The notes under the pieces: model-generated
Databases searched by the model: none
What the model was told of the DNA's origin: nothing
Seen by the model: the letters and a program-made list of their open reading frames with translations, nothing else
Translations under genes and position numbers: made by a program
Shown here: positions 21,163 through 31,480 of the stretch, piece by piece
Layout of the letters: each line of letters begins with the position of its first letter
Position numbering within the stretch: the first letter of the stretch is position 1
From: Leishmania infantum JPCM5
Lineage: Eukaryota; Euglenozoa; Kinetoplastea; Trypanosomatida; Trypanosomatidae
Length of the DNA: 64,000 nt
Reading direction: 5' to 3'
Assembly (NCBI RefSeq): GCF_000002875.2
Contig: NC_009396.2
Location: 441,501 to 505,500 of the forward strand

Positions 21163-21963
21163 TTGGATGGATGGATGGGTGGATGGATGGATGGATGGAT
21201 GGGTGGATGGGTGGATGGGTGGATGGATGGATGGATGGGTGGATGGGTGGATGGGTGGATGGATGGATGGATGGATGGATGGGTGGATGGGTGGATGGGT
21301 GGATGGATGGATGGGTGGATGGATGGATGGATGGATGGATGGATGGATGGGTGGATGGGTGGATGGATGGATGGATGGATGGGTGGATGGGTGGATGGGT
21401 GGATGGATGAATGGGTGGATGGATGGATGGGTGGATGGATGGATGGATGGGTGGATGGATGGATGGGTGGATGGGTGGATGGATGGATGGGTGGATGGAT
21501 GGATGGATGGATGGATGGATGGATGGGTGGATGGGTGGATGGATGGATGGGTGGATGGATGGATGGGTGGATGGATGGATGGATGGATGGATGGATGCAT
21601 GGATGGATGAATGGATGGATGGATGGATGAATGCATGGATGGATGGATGGATGGATGCATGGATGGATGGATGGATGGATGGATGGATGGATGGATGGAT
21701 GGATGGATGGATGGATGGATGGATGGATGGATGGATGGATGGATGGATGGATGGATGGATGGATGGATGGATGGATGGATGGATGGATGGATGGATGGAT
21801 GGATGGATGGATGGATGGATGGATGGATGGATGGATGGATGGATGGATGGATGGATGGGTGGATGGATGGATGGATGGATGGATGGATGGATGGATGGAT
21901 GGATGGGTGGATGGATGGATGGATGGATGGATGGATGGATGGGTGGATGGATGGATGGATGGA
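21163..21963 (+). repeat. (GGAT)n tetranucleotide array
   Basis: About 800 bp of GGAT units. From about 21170 to 21580 many units read GGGT. Near 21590-21660 a few GAAT and GCAT variants occur. From about 21660 to 21850 the array is almost pure. Because four and three are coprime, all three plus frames read as repeats of MDGW/VDGW without stops, so the long ORFs here are artefacts. The array runs straight into the assembly gap, so its true length is unknown. Confidence 0.97.
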
Positions 21964-22063
21964 NNNNNNNNNNNNNNNNNNNNNNNNNNNNNNNNNNNNN
22001 NNNNNNNNNNNNNNNNNNNNNNNNNNNNNNNNNNNNNNNNNNNNNNNNNNNNNNNNNNNNNNN
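21964..22063. other. Assembly gap (100 N)
   Basis: Exactly 100 N, a conventional placeholder for a gap of unknown size. The left flank is satellite; the right flank is inside a coding region. Confidence 0.98.
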
Positions 22064-22528
22064 CCTGATGTGTCGTCCCATCTTCCTCGTCCTGCTCTGC
22101 CGCATCGTCGATGCCACCGTCGTGGTTGCCCTCCCGCTCCTCCTCATGCTCCTCGGCGACATCCTCCTCGTTCATCTCCGCCTCTGATTGCTCATCGCGC
22201 TCATCCGGCAACGCGGACCTTGCTGCTGATGGCGCCCGTGCTCCGGAATCGGGCCACAATCATCACCTCCGTCAAGAGCACCGCCACCGCCGTCATCACC
22301 GCCACAATCCTCCACGTCACTGCTCAGATGATAGACACGTCACGCATGGTGAGATCGACAGACGTTCCGGTACAACAGCGGCGCGGCGCGTGCAGACGTC
22401 TGAGCACAGGCGCTTTACCAGCGTTCTTGCCGGTGGTAGGCGGTTTGGCGACAGTGACGGGCCCGGCGCCGCTCCTGCGGTTTCCTGTGGTCGCATCGAC
22501 GGGAATGTCGATGGTGGCTCGCCTCGCA
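22064..22528 (+). repeat. Copy A of the contig-end duplication (465 bp)
   Basis: This first 465 bp of contig 2 matches 36420-36885, the last 466 bp of the same contig, in the same orientation. The only difference I found is one base missing near position 22077 (one A fewer than at 36433-36435), right at the contig edge. Confidence 0.95.
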
Positions 22529-24822
22529 CACAGGACGTTGCGTGGTGGCGCTCCTGTGCGACTGCCGCCAAAGCCACAGTGGGGACCGTTCCCACCGCTA
22601 CATGCGACGTGCATCCTTACTGCTGCGCACCACAGAGCCCTCAGCTCTCGCTGCAACGCCAACAACCCGCTGCTGGGGTTGATCCGGCTTGCCGGGATCT
22701 GGCAGCGACACCGCAGGCTGCAGCAACTCAGCGACTCTCGACCATCTCGCCTTTCATGGCCACTGTCTCGGGCACGCTTATCGCATCTCCGACACCACTC
22801 CCACCCCCTCACCCGCGCCGATCGTCGTCGGCGCAGAACCTTGATTCTAACGTCCTCATCACGCACACCACTGGTGGTGTCCCGCGCTCCTCGAAGTCGC
22901 TTTTCAAAGGCAAAGGCAGCGGCGGCAGCGGCGGCCTCTTAGCCCTCACCACTATGGATGGGAGCGTACAGCTGCAGCCGTCGCGCAGCGTCGGCTGTTC
23001 CACGAGGCATGTACAGTGTGGCACGCTGCGCCGCTCCTTCTCCTTCACTTCCGGGGTCCCGCCTGTGTCAGCTTCCGGCTACGAAGCGCCTCCGTTTTCT
23101 GCCAGTCGTGCTGCGTCTCCTATCACCGCTGCTAACGCAGCAATCGGTGCGCCGCGCACCTCGCTCACCGGCGAGCGCCAGCATGAGCGAACTGCCTCCA
23201 TCGCCTCCTCGGTGCACTCTGCTTCGTCATCGGTGCGCCCATCGGTTCCCTTGCCGCCATCGCACGTTGGGATCGCCTCGAATATGATGGCGGCCGTATG
23301 GGTGGACTTGCCCCTGTCTCAGTCGGGCAGCCGGAGTGCCACGCCGCTGAACAACAGTGATGCGTATGCGCCGCCGCGTAGGCGGCGCACGACGCCGCGC
23401 CGCTGCTCCGGGCCCCCAAGCCCGGCAACAAGCACGCTGGCGGCCTCGGTCGCGTCCTCGTTCGACGGCGCCGGCTACATGTCCTCGGCTACCGGCGGCG
23501 CACCCGTCAGTGCTCGTCGCCTACTGGTGACGGTCAGCACACAGACGGACAACGACCCAACCACTTCCGAGGTCTGCACGACACCGGTCTCCCTTCCTCG
23601 CCGCCTCTACTGCAACTCCTCATCAAATTCCCCTTATGCCGCGAAGGTCGGCGGCGGCGAGCGGTGCGGCGACGCTGCACACCAGTATAACCTGAATGGC
23701 CCTTTCGAGAGCGAGGGCGCGGCTTTGACGACGGCGGCGTCGGTCTCGTCGACCTCAGCGGAGGTGTCGCCGCGCTCCTTGCTCGCGAGCGTAGCCGAGA
23801 TACGCCTCGACGACCACGCAGCCCAAACGGCACTTGACGCTGACGCTGCACGACGCGTGCGGCAGAACACCGCAGGGGATGACATGCCTGCGGCACCGCC
23901 GAGCGCGCCAACATCTCTGTCCACCGACGTGACCACAAAAGTAGATAATCTGAGTGAAGGCGACAGGCCGTCAAGTGCTTCGGCGGAGCCTCCGGGCGCA
24001 ATATACGCGTATGAAACCTTGCGCGTGGATGTGCCGCCCCGAAAAGGGGGCACCAAAGCCGCCGCCGCCGCTGTGAACACTTCAGCGGCGACTGAGGCGG
24101 AGATGGACTCGACAGCGGGAGCTCTCGCGCCCCCCGCGACGTTCCCGTTGCCCACGTCGCTCGTGACACAGTCGAGAAGTGTTGTGTCACCAGCGCTCTC
24201 GCGGTCCGAGGCGGGCGCACCGCCAGCAGGGGGCATCCCTCCGCCCACCACTACAGCGGTTATATCCGACGAGGCAGGTGCACACAGTACACTGAAGGCA
24301 GCCGGAGAAGAAGGTCGTCGTGGCGCCGAGAGAGGCACGACGTCGGTAGACTTCGGGGCAACCGCATCTCTGGAGGAAGCCGGTGACTCCTCAGACCCGC
24401 AGCCTCTGGCACCCTCACGGAACGACGAAGTTCGGCGGCTTCGCGCAGAGCTCGCCGAAATGCGCCACCAGTACGCGCAGGTTGTGCAGCAACTTCGCCA
24501 AATGCAAGAGTCCGCTGTGGCGGCTGGTCCTGCTGTTGGCTCGACGCAGCCCTCTCACGCCGCAGCGGCGCTGAATGCAGGACACCGAGCGGCGACGGAG
24601 GCAGTGCTCATCACAACGTCGCCCTCTCTTCCAGCCGCATCCCCTCCCTCGTCTTTGCTTACAGTCGCCATAAGAAACCGCTCCGGCGCGCCTGAAAATC
24701 CCTTGGCCGAGTCGGCTTCATCCGTCTCATCCAACAGCGATGACAGCGGGGAAGATGCCACGACGACGCTAGACCGTGTGCGAGCTGCCCTGCAACGGGC
24801 TCGACAACGTGCGACGAACTAA
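22064..24822 (+). CDS. Ser/Ala/Pro-rich hypothetical protein, 5'-truncated at gap
   Basis: Continuous coding frame whose beginning is lost in gap 1. The first in-frame ATG (22111) is internal, because the same residues at 36465 onward are preceded by about 100 more codons starting at ATG 36153. If 36153-36885 is the missing 5' end, the complete protein would be about 1008 aa. The product is mostly low-complexity (Ser, Ala, Pro, Thr, Arg, His) with no recognised domain. Near the C-terminus (nt 24427-24510) there is a coiled coil (EVRRLRAELAEMRHQYAQVV) followed by a Ser/Asp-rich tail and a basic end (RVRAALQRARQRATN). No membrane span or signal peptide is visible in this part. Function unknown. 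The one-base deletion at about 22077 breaks the frame only within the first few codons of the contig and is probably a contig-end error. Confidence 0.78.
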
Positions 24823-26512
24823 GGTGCGAGGATGGAATTCAGCAGAGAGGCGCCTGCCCCTGAACGCCCCCACACCCTCACAGCGGTTGCTCACTTCACT
24901 GAGAGAACGCACACCTGAAGAGAGATTGGCCACCCTTTCCTGCTTCCCTTCCTCCGTCTCTCTCTCTCTCTTTATGTGCTACTGTTGCGGTGACGCGTCG
25001 CTCTTTGTGTGTTTGCGTTTTCCCCTTTCTGATATGCGTGTGTACGCACCTTCGTGTGCGCGTCTCACGGGTGGTCGTGCTTCTCAGTGCGTTTCGCTCA
25101 CCCTTTTTTTAGCACCCGCCTACTGTCTATCTCGCTCCCGCATCGTCCCCCTGCCCTTCTTCTCCGTCTCTCCTCCTCTCACCTCTCTTCCTCCCCCTCT
25201 GCCGCGAGTGCGCTGTTATGTTGCTGCTCTTGGCTTACTCGGTCTGTCTCTCTCTGTGAGTGTGTGCCCGCCTCTATGAGGCATGTATGTGTGAAGCGTT
25301 TTACAGAAAGGCGCGGGCCATTCTAGGCGCGTGTATGTATGGATCTGTAGCCTCGTCTGCCATCGGTTTTATCTATCGACCGCTGACTTCGTCATGTCCG
25401 ATTGCCTTGCCGTTGCCTCGGCGCATATCGTTGACCAAGCGCATCACCGCAGGCATGATGCTGCGCACATGTGTCGGTGCGGGGCAAGTACAGAGCACTG
25501 TGAGTCGTGCTTGCCGACACATGCAGAGGCACACGCACAGGCGCACGCATGCGGACGCCTTTCGATGTCCACATACGTAATACAGCGCTACCCCATCGCG
25601 CTGGCTCTCGTGCACCATCCTCCTTCAGCCACCGCTTTCACCTTTTCGCTATTTTTCATCCACCGGCAACTCACAAAACTCGGACAGTGACCCTGCACCT
25701 GCTCACGTCTCATTCACACTGTTCCGGTTCCCGCCACAGCGGCCTGTGCAGAGCAGACCACACACACCATCACCACATCACACGCCGACGCACACTAACT
25801 CGTTGTTGGTGCCCACCCAAGCAGTGGCGCACGGCCTTGTGCGCGTGGCGTTTTTACTCTTTCTCGTACTCATAGAATTCGCAGAGCGTACACACGGTGC
25901 AACGACATCGAAGTAGCGGACGGCTGGGCCTTAACAAACTGTGCAAGCTGGAGAGCGCTCACAGACACTCGCATGCTACGCACAAGCGAACTTTTCAATA
26001 CAGGAACAGCAAACCTCGACGCTCTCTCTCCGTCTAAACACATCTTCCAAGACGCCGTGCCGCTTCATTGCCCCTCCCCCTTCCCCTCCACAACCACCAC
26101 GTAGCGCTCCGCACATCGGTTGTGGACACACCATTTCTTTCATAGATAGCTAACAGTAAGAACAAGAAGGGCTGGAGCACGAGAGGGCGCGTCGCCCCTT
26201 TCTTCTGCAAACATTTGCTGGCTTGCCGCTCTTGCTTCCTTCTTCGTGTGTGCGGACTTACGCTCACCCCCGCACACCGCAGCTCCCGTGTGCCTTTCTT
26301 GCAGTAGCCCAACGCCATCCGCATCGTCGAGCGTCTCTCCTTTCGCACCGCAGACGCGCGTCGCGCAGGCTGCAAGAACTGCTGTGGCCTTTCGGATTAT
26401 CTCGAGCGCTGCGATCACTTCGGCTGTCGCCGTCACCTCTTCGTCCGCCCCCTTTGGCGGCAAAGTCGCCTCACACCTGCAGCTCTCACTCTCTCTCTCT
26501 CTCGTGCTCGTC
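24823..26512. other. Intergenic region, 1.7 kb
   Basis: C/T-rich spacer with CT microsatellite patches (24957-24973, 26487-26503). The frames here are low-complexity and lack protein character. A CT tract followed closely by ATG 26513, with AG at 26481-26482 upstream, probably includes the splice acceptor of the Ctf4 gene. Confidence 0.55.
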
Positions 26513-29500
26513 ATGTTGGCGCTTCGCGACGCTCACGCGCACGGCGCAACCCGTGTCAGTATTGGTGGGCAGCACCTACTCACGGGCGGCGCGGATGGGG
26601 TTGTTTCGCTCTACTCGACGAAGCACTGGCCCACGGCGGCGGCGCTATGGTCTTTCAGATGCCATGACGGGGCTGTCACCGATGTTGCGCTTGTCGACGC
26701 GCTCGAGCTGGCGCTCAGCTGCGGTCGTGACGGTCGCATACTGTTTCACGAGAGCATCGCCGACAGCACCAAGCTTGTCTCTCGCGTGATATGTCAGGTC
26801 ACAGGTGAAGTGCGTTGCATGCATATGGACATCGAGCGGCGACGGCTATACATCGCGGGAGACTCGCTGCGCTGCCTGGACATGTCGCAGGACAAGTTTC
26901 AGATTCGCACTATTCCGTTGGTGGTGCCCTTCCCGCTTGTGTCGCTGGCTGTTTCGCCGTGTGGACGGTATATCGCCATGGCCAGCGCGTCTGGGGAGCT
27001 CGGCGTGGTGCCGACGCACGCCACAACACCGGCAGAGGCGGGCGCTACACCGAAGACTCAGTTTGTTTTTCGCTCTGTCCTTTCCCCCATCGCGAAGAAA
27101 GAGGACACTGCGATGTACCGGATGTCATGGTGCCGCACCGCTATCAGCGGGCTGATGCTGATGGTACCTACATCCACAGAGGTGCAGGTCTACGCGCTGG
27201 AGGACTGTGACAGCAACAGCAGCCTCTCTGCGCCGCGCATGCGTGCCATTGGGGGGCTGCATGATCGGCACTTTACTGATCTACACGGCGCGCTTGTCTA
27301 TCCAATCACAAAGACGCAGGTGGCATGCCTGCTGGCGACGCGCGATGGGCTCTTTGTGGGGAAAGTACACAGCAAGACGTTGGCCATGTCGCGCCATATG
27401 TCGGAGCGCTACAACACCTCGTCTTTCTCAACCCCGAGTAGTGGAGCCGTCGTGGTTGCGGCAGCTGAAGGCGAAGACAGAGGCAGCACAGCTGTGGTCA
27501 CCGATGTACAGGTGAATCCAGTGAACGGAGACGTCGCTGTTGGGCTCACCGACGGACGCATTTCGCTGCTGCGTCGAGCGTCGCCAAAGGCGTGGAGTTC
27601 AGGCACGGCAACCGGTTCATCGACTGCATCGATGGCGGGCAACGCTGATGAAGATGCAGAGGGAATCGCAGAGCAGGAGGATAAGGGAAAAGTGGACAAT
27701 CGGAGCATGCGTCACGAACGCCGCGCATGCCGTGCAGATAAGAGCGGATGTGGCGTTGCGCAGACGGAGAAGAGTGACGATGACTTCATCGACGACGGCA
27801 GCAATGACGGCACGGCTTCCGTCGACTCCTCCTCGTCGGCGTCCTCGTCCATTGCGTCTTCGGACAGCGGCGCCGCCCCAGAGGACTTTGAGAAGATCGT
27901 GGTAGACCTGCAGCGCGACGGGGCCTCTCTGCATGGCCGCGAAAGTGAGCGACCGTCTCGCTGGCGCGATGATGAGGAGGTAGCGCTGGAACATGCCAAG
28001 CGCGAGGTGGAACGGCAGCGCGGCCGCAGCCGTTTTCTCGACGACGAGGCTGAGGAAGGGACCCCCAGCGACGACGAAGAGGACGGGCCCGGCGACGATA
28101 ACGTGAGGAGGGCACGAGACCAGGCTTGTGCTCCATACGACGAGGAGGACCACTTCGGCGACGACCTCTCCATGGAGGGCCACACCGACGAAAACGGCGA
28201 CTTGGCAAACGTCTCTTCGGGCCGCGGTGGGGACTCGACGCTGCCGGTCGGCCGCGTGCCGGCGGTGCAGGACTACTCCTTCCAAGTCGGCGCCACCCCA
28301 GCTGGGGAAGAGGGCAACTGCTATCTGGCCTACAACTCTGTTGGGTACATCCATTGCAGCCGCGACGCCACCACGGTCCACTTCCACGACATTTCGCATC
28401 CTGCCGTGCGCTTGCAGCTCCGGGGCACCGTCCTGATGGGGACGCTGAGTCCCGTCGGTGCCGCCTTCATCGTTTTACCGGCTGATCCGACTGAGGCGCA
28501 GGGCAGCGTGGACGAGGCGCCACGGCTCTCCGTCCTCTACCACGCCTTTACGCCCCTTGGTGCGCAGTCGGAGTGGCGTGTGGCGCTGCTGCCAGGCGAG
28601 ACGGTGCGGTGCATGGCTGCTGGTATCCGCTATGTCGCAGTCGCGACGAGCCACTACCTGCGCATCTTCTCCCTCTCGGGACTGGAGCTGGCGGTGCTCA
28701 GCAAGTCCCAGCGCATCGTCACGATGGTCGGCACCTCGTCGCGTAAGCTGATGAGCAGTTTCAAGGCTGATTTCGACCCATTGGTCATCATCAGCCTCAC
28801 TGGTACCGGCGAGCTGCAGATGGAGGTGATCGATGTCGGCGCACGCACGTCGGCGCTGCCGCCGCGCACGGTACCGCTCACGGAGCTGCCGGATGGCTCG
28901 ACGCATCAGCTGCAGTGGCTTGGATGGTCAGAGGACGGCCTGCTACACATTGTGGACACAGCCGGTGTGGTGCGCCAGTTCACCGAGGACTGGGGTGGCT
29001 CGTGGGTCCCGGTGTACGACCCGCGCACGCTGGTGGATCAGTCGTACGCGCTCTGGGTGTACGGCGTCAGCGAGAGCGCGCTGCTAGCGTATCGTTACTC
29101 TCGCGACGACCCGTCGTACCCGGCGGCGGCGGCGAGCGGGCTGAGCACAGAGCTCGTGCCGCTCTTTCTTCCCTTGACTCGCACGATGGGCGAGGACGGC
29201 CTGGAGCGGTGGGACAAGCTGCTGCGCCAGCAGCTGCGCTGCGACGAGCTCAAGCGGCACAGTACCTTCTACAGCGCAAACATCGCCAAGTACGACGAAG
29301 TGCACGACCACCACCTGCTCCAGTTCTTTGACAGCGCGCTCAAGAGCCAGCAAACAACACGGGCGATGGAGCTGGCCATGCTCATGGAGATTCACGACCG
29401 CGTCGTGAAGTGTGCGCAGCTCGCCAACGCAAACGGGCACGTGAAGCTGGTCCCGAAGCTGCTGGCGCTGTATGAGATGCGCATGGCGACGAAGCAGAAG

Positions 29501-30745
29501 CGGAAGTGCGGACTGCCAGCAAAGGAGAAGCTCGCGTCTGACAAGAAGAAGGACGAGCTGCTGCACAAGCTGCTCGGACAGATTTTGCCGCAGGACAAGA
29601 GGGCGAAACCTGCCGACAGTGCTGCGGCTGCGCCACCGACGCCCATCGCTGTCGAGGTGGAGGATGAAGAGTCGAAGGAAATGAAGACTGAAAACCGCAC
29701 GAGCCCCCTTCGCGGACCAACCTCAACGACGGCATCGAGCCTCACCGCAACGTCACCATCCGCGGTGTCTACGGCGACGACGGCGGACCCCAACGCCTTG
29801 CCTTCACAAGCGCGGCGTCACATCTCATTTGCGAAGGAAGTTGCCCTCTCACCGCCTGCGTCGCTGAGCTCACAGAGCACGACGACGAGCACTCTGCCAA
29901 CGACAGGGAGCAGCGCACCCGCTCTTTCGCGCAAGCTTGCCAATCCATTTGCCAAGACCTCTGTGACGCCCGTCAAGGCCGCTGACCAGGTGCGGCATAC
30001 GTCGCTGTCGAACCCCCAGCAGTCGCACCATCAGCATCAGTCCCAGCTGCAGGCGGCGCTTCCCACCTCTAAGCCCCACTCCTCGACGGCAACCGCCACG
30101 GGGGCCGCCACACTCTTGGGCTCGTCGCAGCTGCACACCCCGCCGCGCACCCGCGTTGCGACGACAAGGACGACCGCCGTTTCTGTTGTTCAGGAGAGCG
30201 ACGCCGCCAAGTGTGTCTTCGCGGATGACACCACGCCGACAGGATCGCGTGTGAGTGCTGCGCGCACTCCATCCTCACCGATCCACGGGGCAAGCCCTGT
30301 GCCCACTGCCAGCACTGGCGGCAGTGCCGTGACACCTTCCGTGTCTGCCACCACGTGCAAGCCTGACGTGCACCGTGCAGCCGCCTCGACGTCCTCTCCC
30401 GCGTTTGTCGCACGCGAGCTGCCGACCACGAGCGCCACTCTGGTGGCGAGCGACACGCCCCGTCTCAGCAGCGGCGCTTTCGATCCGTTTCTTGAGGAGC
30501 CGCGGAAATCTTTCGCTGGCACCCCCAGCTGTGAGTTTCTGATGGGCTCCCACACCAGCGCCACGTCCGCAGCGGCGGAGGCACCTATATCGGTGCAGTC
30601 ACTGCTCGATGTCGGACACGGCGAAACGGCCCCGGTGGTGCGCAGCGACAGCTTCGGTGAGGCACTCCGCAAACGCTACCGTGAGGATGAGGAAGAGGAC
30701 GCCGAGGAGGCACCGCTTGCGACGCTCCCAAAGCTGTCTGTGTGA
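26513..30745 (+). CDS. Ctf4/AND-1 (WDHD1-type) replisome adaptor, 1410 aa
   Basis: Ctf4/AND-1 is a nuclear trimeric hub that links the CMG helicase to DNA polymerase alpha-primase and other replisome clients. Residues 1-360 are WD40-like repeats (GGQHLLTGGADGVVSLYS, then SLAVSPCGRYIAMASASGEL). Residues 370-580 are an acidic Ser/Asp/Glu-rich linker. Residues about 603-890 match the SepB/beta-propeller domain of the family: YNSVGYIHC, YLRIFSLSGLELAVLS, GWSEDGLLHIVDTAGVVRQF, GGSWVPVYD, and a late VPLFLPLTRTMGEDG. A helical segment follows to about 1030, including the region where AND-1 has its C-terminal helices. The last 380 residues are Ser/Thr/Ala-rich and disordered, ending with an acidic patch. 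I see no HMG box, unlike vertebrate AND-1. The frame is open upstream to 26246, but that is UTR-like; ATG 26513 directly precedes the first propeller blade. Confidence 0.88.
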   Translation: MLALRDAHAHGATRVSIGGQHLLTGGADGVVSLYSTKHWPTAAALWSFRCHDGAVTDVALVDALELALSCGRDGRILFHESIADSTKLVSRVICQVTGEVRCMHMDIERRRLYIAGDSLRCLDMSQDKFQIRTIPLVVPFPLVSLAVSPCGRYIAMASASGELGVVPTHATTPAEAGATPKTQFVFRSVLSPIAKKEDTAMYRMSWCRTAISGLMLMVPTSTEVQVYALEDCDSNSSLSAPRMRAIGGLHDRHFTDLHGALVYPITKTQVACLLATRDGLFVGKVHSKTLAMSRHMSERYNTSSFSTPSSGAVVVAAAEGEDRGSTAVVTDVQVNPVNGDVAVGLTDGRISLLRRASPKAWSSGTATGSSTASMAGNADEDAEGIAEQEDKGKVDNRSMRHERRACRADKSGCGVAQTEKSDDDFIDDGSNDGTASVDSSSSASSSIASSDSGAAPEDFEKIVVDLQRDGASLHGRESERPSRWRDDEEVALEHAKREVERQRGRSRFLDDEAEEGTPSDDEEDGPGDDNVRRARDQACAPYDEEDHFGDDLSMEGHTDENGDLANVSSGRGGDSTLPVGRVPAVQDYSFQVGATPAGEEGNCYLAYNSVGYIHCSRDATTVHFHDISHPAVRLQLRGTVLMGTLSPVGAAFIVLPADPTEAQGSVDEAPRLSVLYHAFTPLGAQSEWRVALLPGETVRCMAAGIRYVAVATSHYLRIFSLSGLELAVLSKSQRIVTMVGTSSRKLMSSFKADFDPLVIISLTGTGELQMEVIDVGARTSALPPRTVPLTELPDGSTHQLQWLGWSEDGLLHIVDTAGVVRQFTEDWGGSWVPVYDPRTLVDQSYALWVYGVSESALLAYRYSRDDPSYPAAAASGLSTELVPLFLPLTRTMGEDGLERWDKLLRQQLRCDELKRHSTFYSANIAKYDEVHDHHLLQFFDSALKSQQTTRAMELAMLMEIHDRVVKCAQLANANGHVKLVPKLLALYEMRMATKQKRKCGLPAKEKLASDKKKDELLHKLLGQILPQDKRAKPADSAAAAPPTPIAVEVEDEESKEMKTENRTSPLRGPTSTTASSLTATSPSAVSTATTADPNALPSQARRHISFAKEVALSPPASLSSQSTTTSTLPTTGSSAPALSRKLANPFAKTSVTPVKAADQVRHTSLSNPQQSHHQHQSQLQAALPTSKPHSSTATATGAATLLGSSQLHTPPRTRVATTRTTAVSVVQESDAAKCVFADDTTPTGSRVSAARTPSSPIHGASPVPTASTGGSAVTPSVSATTCKPDVHRAAASTSSPAFVARELPTTSATLVASDTPRLSSGAFDPFLEEPRKSFAGTPSCEFLMGSHTSATSAAAEAPISVQSLLDVGHGETAPVVRSDSFGEALRKRYREDEEEDAEEAPLATLPKLSV

Positions 30746-31480
30746 CAAGTCAGCATTCGGGGGAGCCCAGTCGGAAGCGGGTCTTCATCGCCGCTAATGT
30801 GCGTTCGTGGGGCCCATACAGTGTTGGCTGCGCACGTGGACTGGCACATGTTGCTGTTTTCTTGTTTCGGTTGGTGTGGCGACTCTGTCTTACATGCAGC
30901 AACGACGACGACAGGAAGGGCAGCCGTCTTCGTTGACCAAAGAGATGCGCATGAGCGTGAGGCGGTACGCCATTCATCCGATCACCACGTCTCGCAGATG
31001 GGAAAAGGGATGGAAGTGCGACCACCTTCGCTACCCTTTTTTGCTCTCCTACCTGCAGTGCAGGACACGCCAACGGCACAAAAACATGAACACCATTTTC
31101 GAGTCTCTGCCGCTGTGTGGCCGATGTGGATGGGTCGGACGGCGTTTGTGTTATGACGGGTGCACCGAAACGAACAGTGAGTCATGAAAAGTCGCGCGTG
31201 TCTTCTCCATCCCTTCTCTCTAGTGCGGAGCGGAGGTGCCGTCCGCTCACCACCACCAACACCACCGCTTCCCAACTGCACTGCAAGGACACAGCAAAAA
31301 AAAAAACTACACATCCCTCCCCGACCATGCGCCCTACAGACTCACCGCGCTTAGGCCACGTTGGCATTCTTCTAACGTACAAGGACTTCCCCGGCTGTGC
31401 TTGAAGGAAATGCCGCCCGCGCAGCTGCGCATCGACTCGCCATTCTGAACAGAGTGAGCTTTCACGCTGTCGCTCGCCGT
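30746..31480. other. Intergenic region after the Ctf4 gene
   Basis: Presumed 3' UTR, including an A-run at 31296-31305. No ORF with protein character seen. Confidence 0.5.

Noticed and set aside
20945..22259. Several long ORFs on both strands across the GGAT array (MDGW or HPSI repeats, up to about 440 codons)
   Set aside because: A four-base repeat without stops is open in every frame. The frames also run through the N gap, and no unique protein sequence supports them.
27617..28399. 260-codon and similar minus-strand ORFs opposite the Ctf4 gene
   Set aside because: Antisense shadows of a well supported gene; their composition follows from the acidic linker codons.
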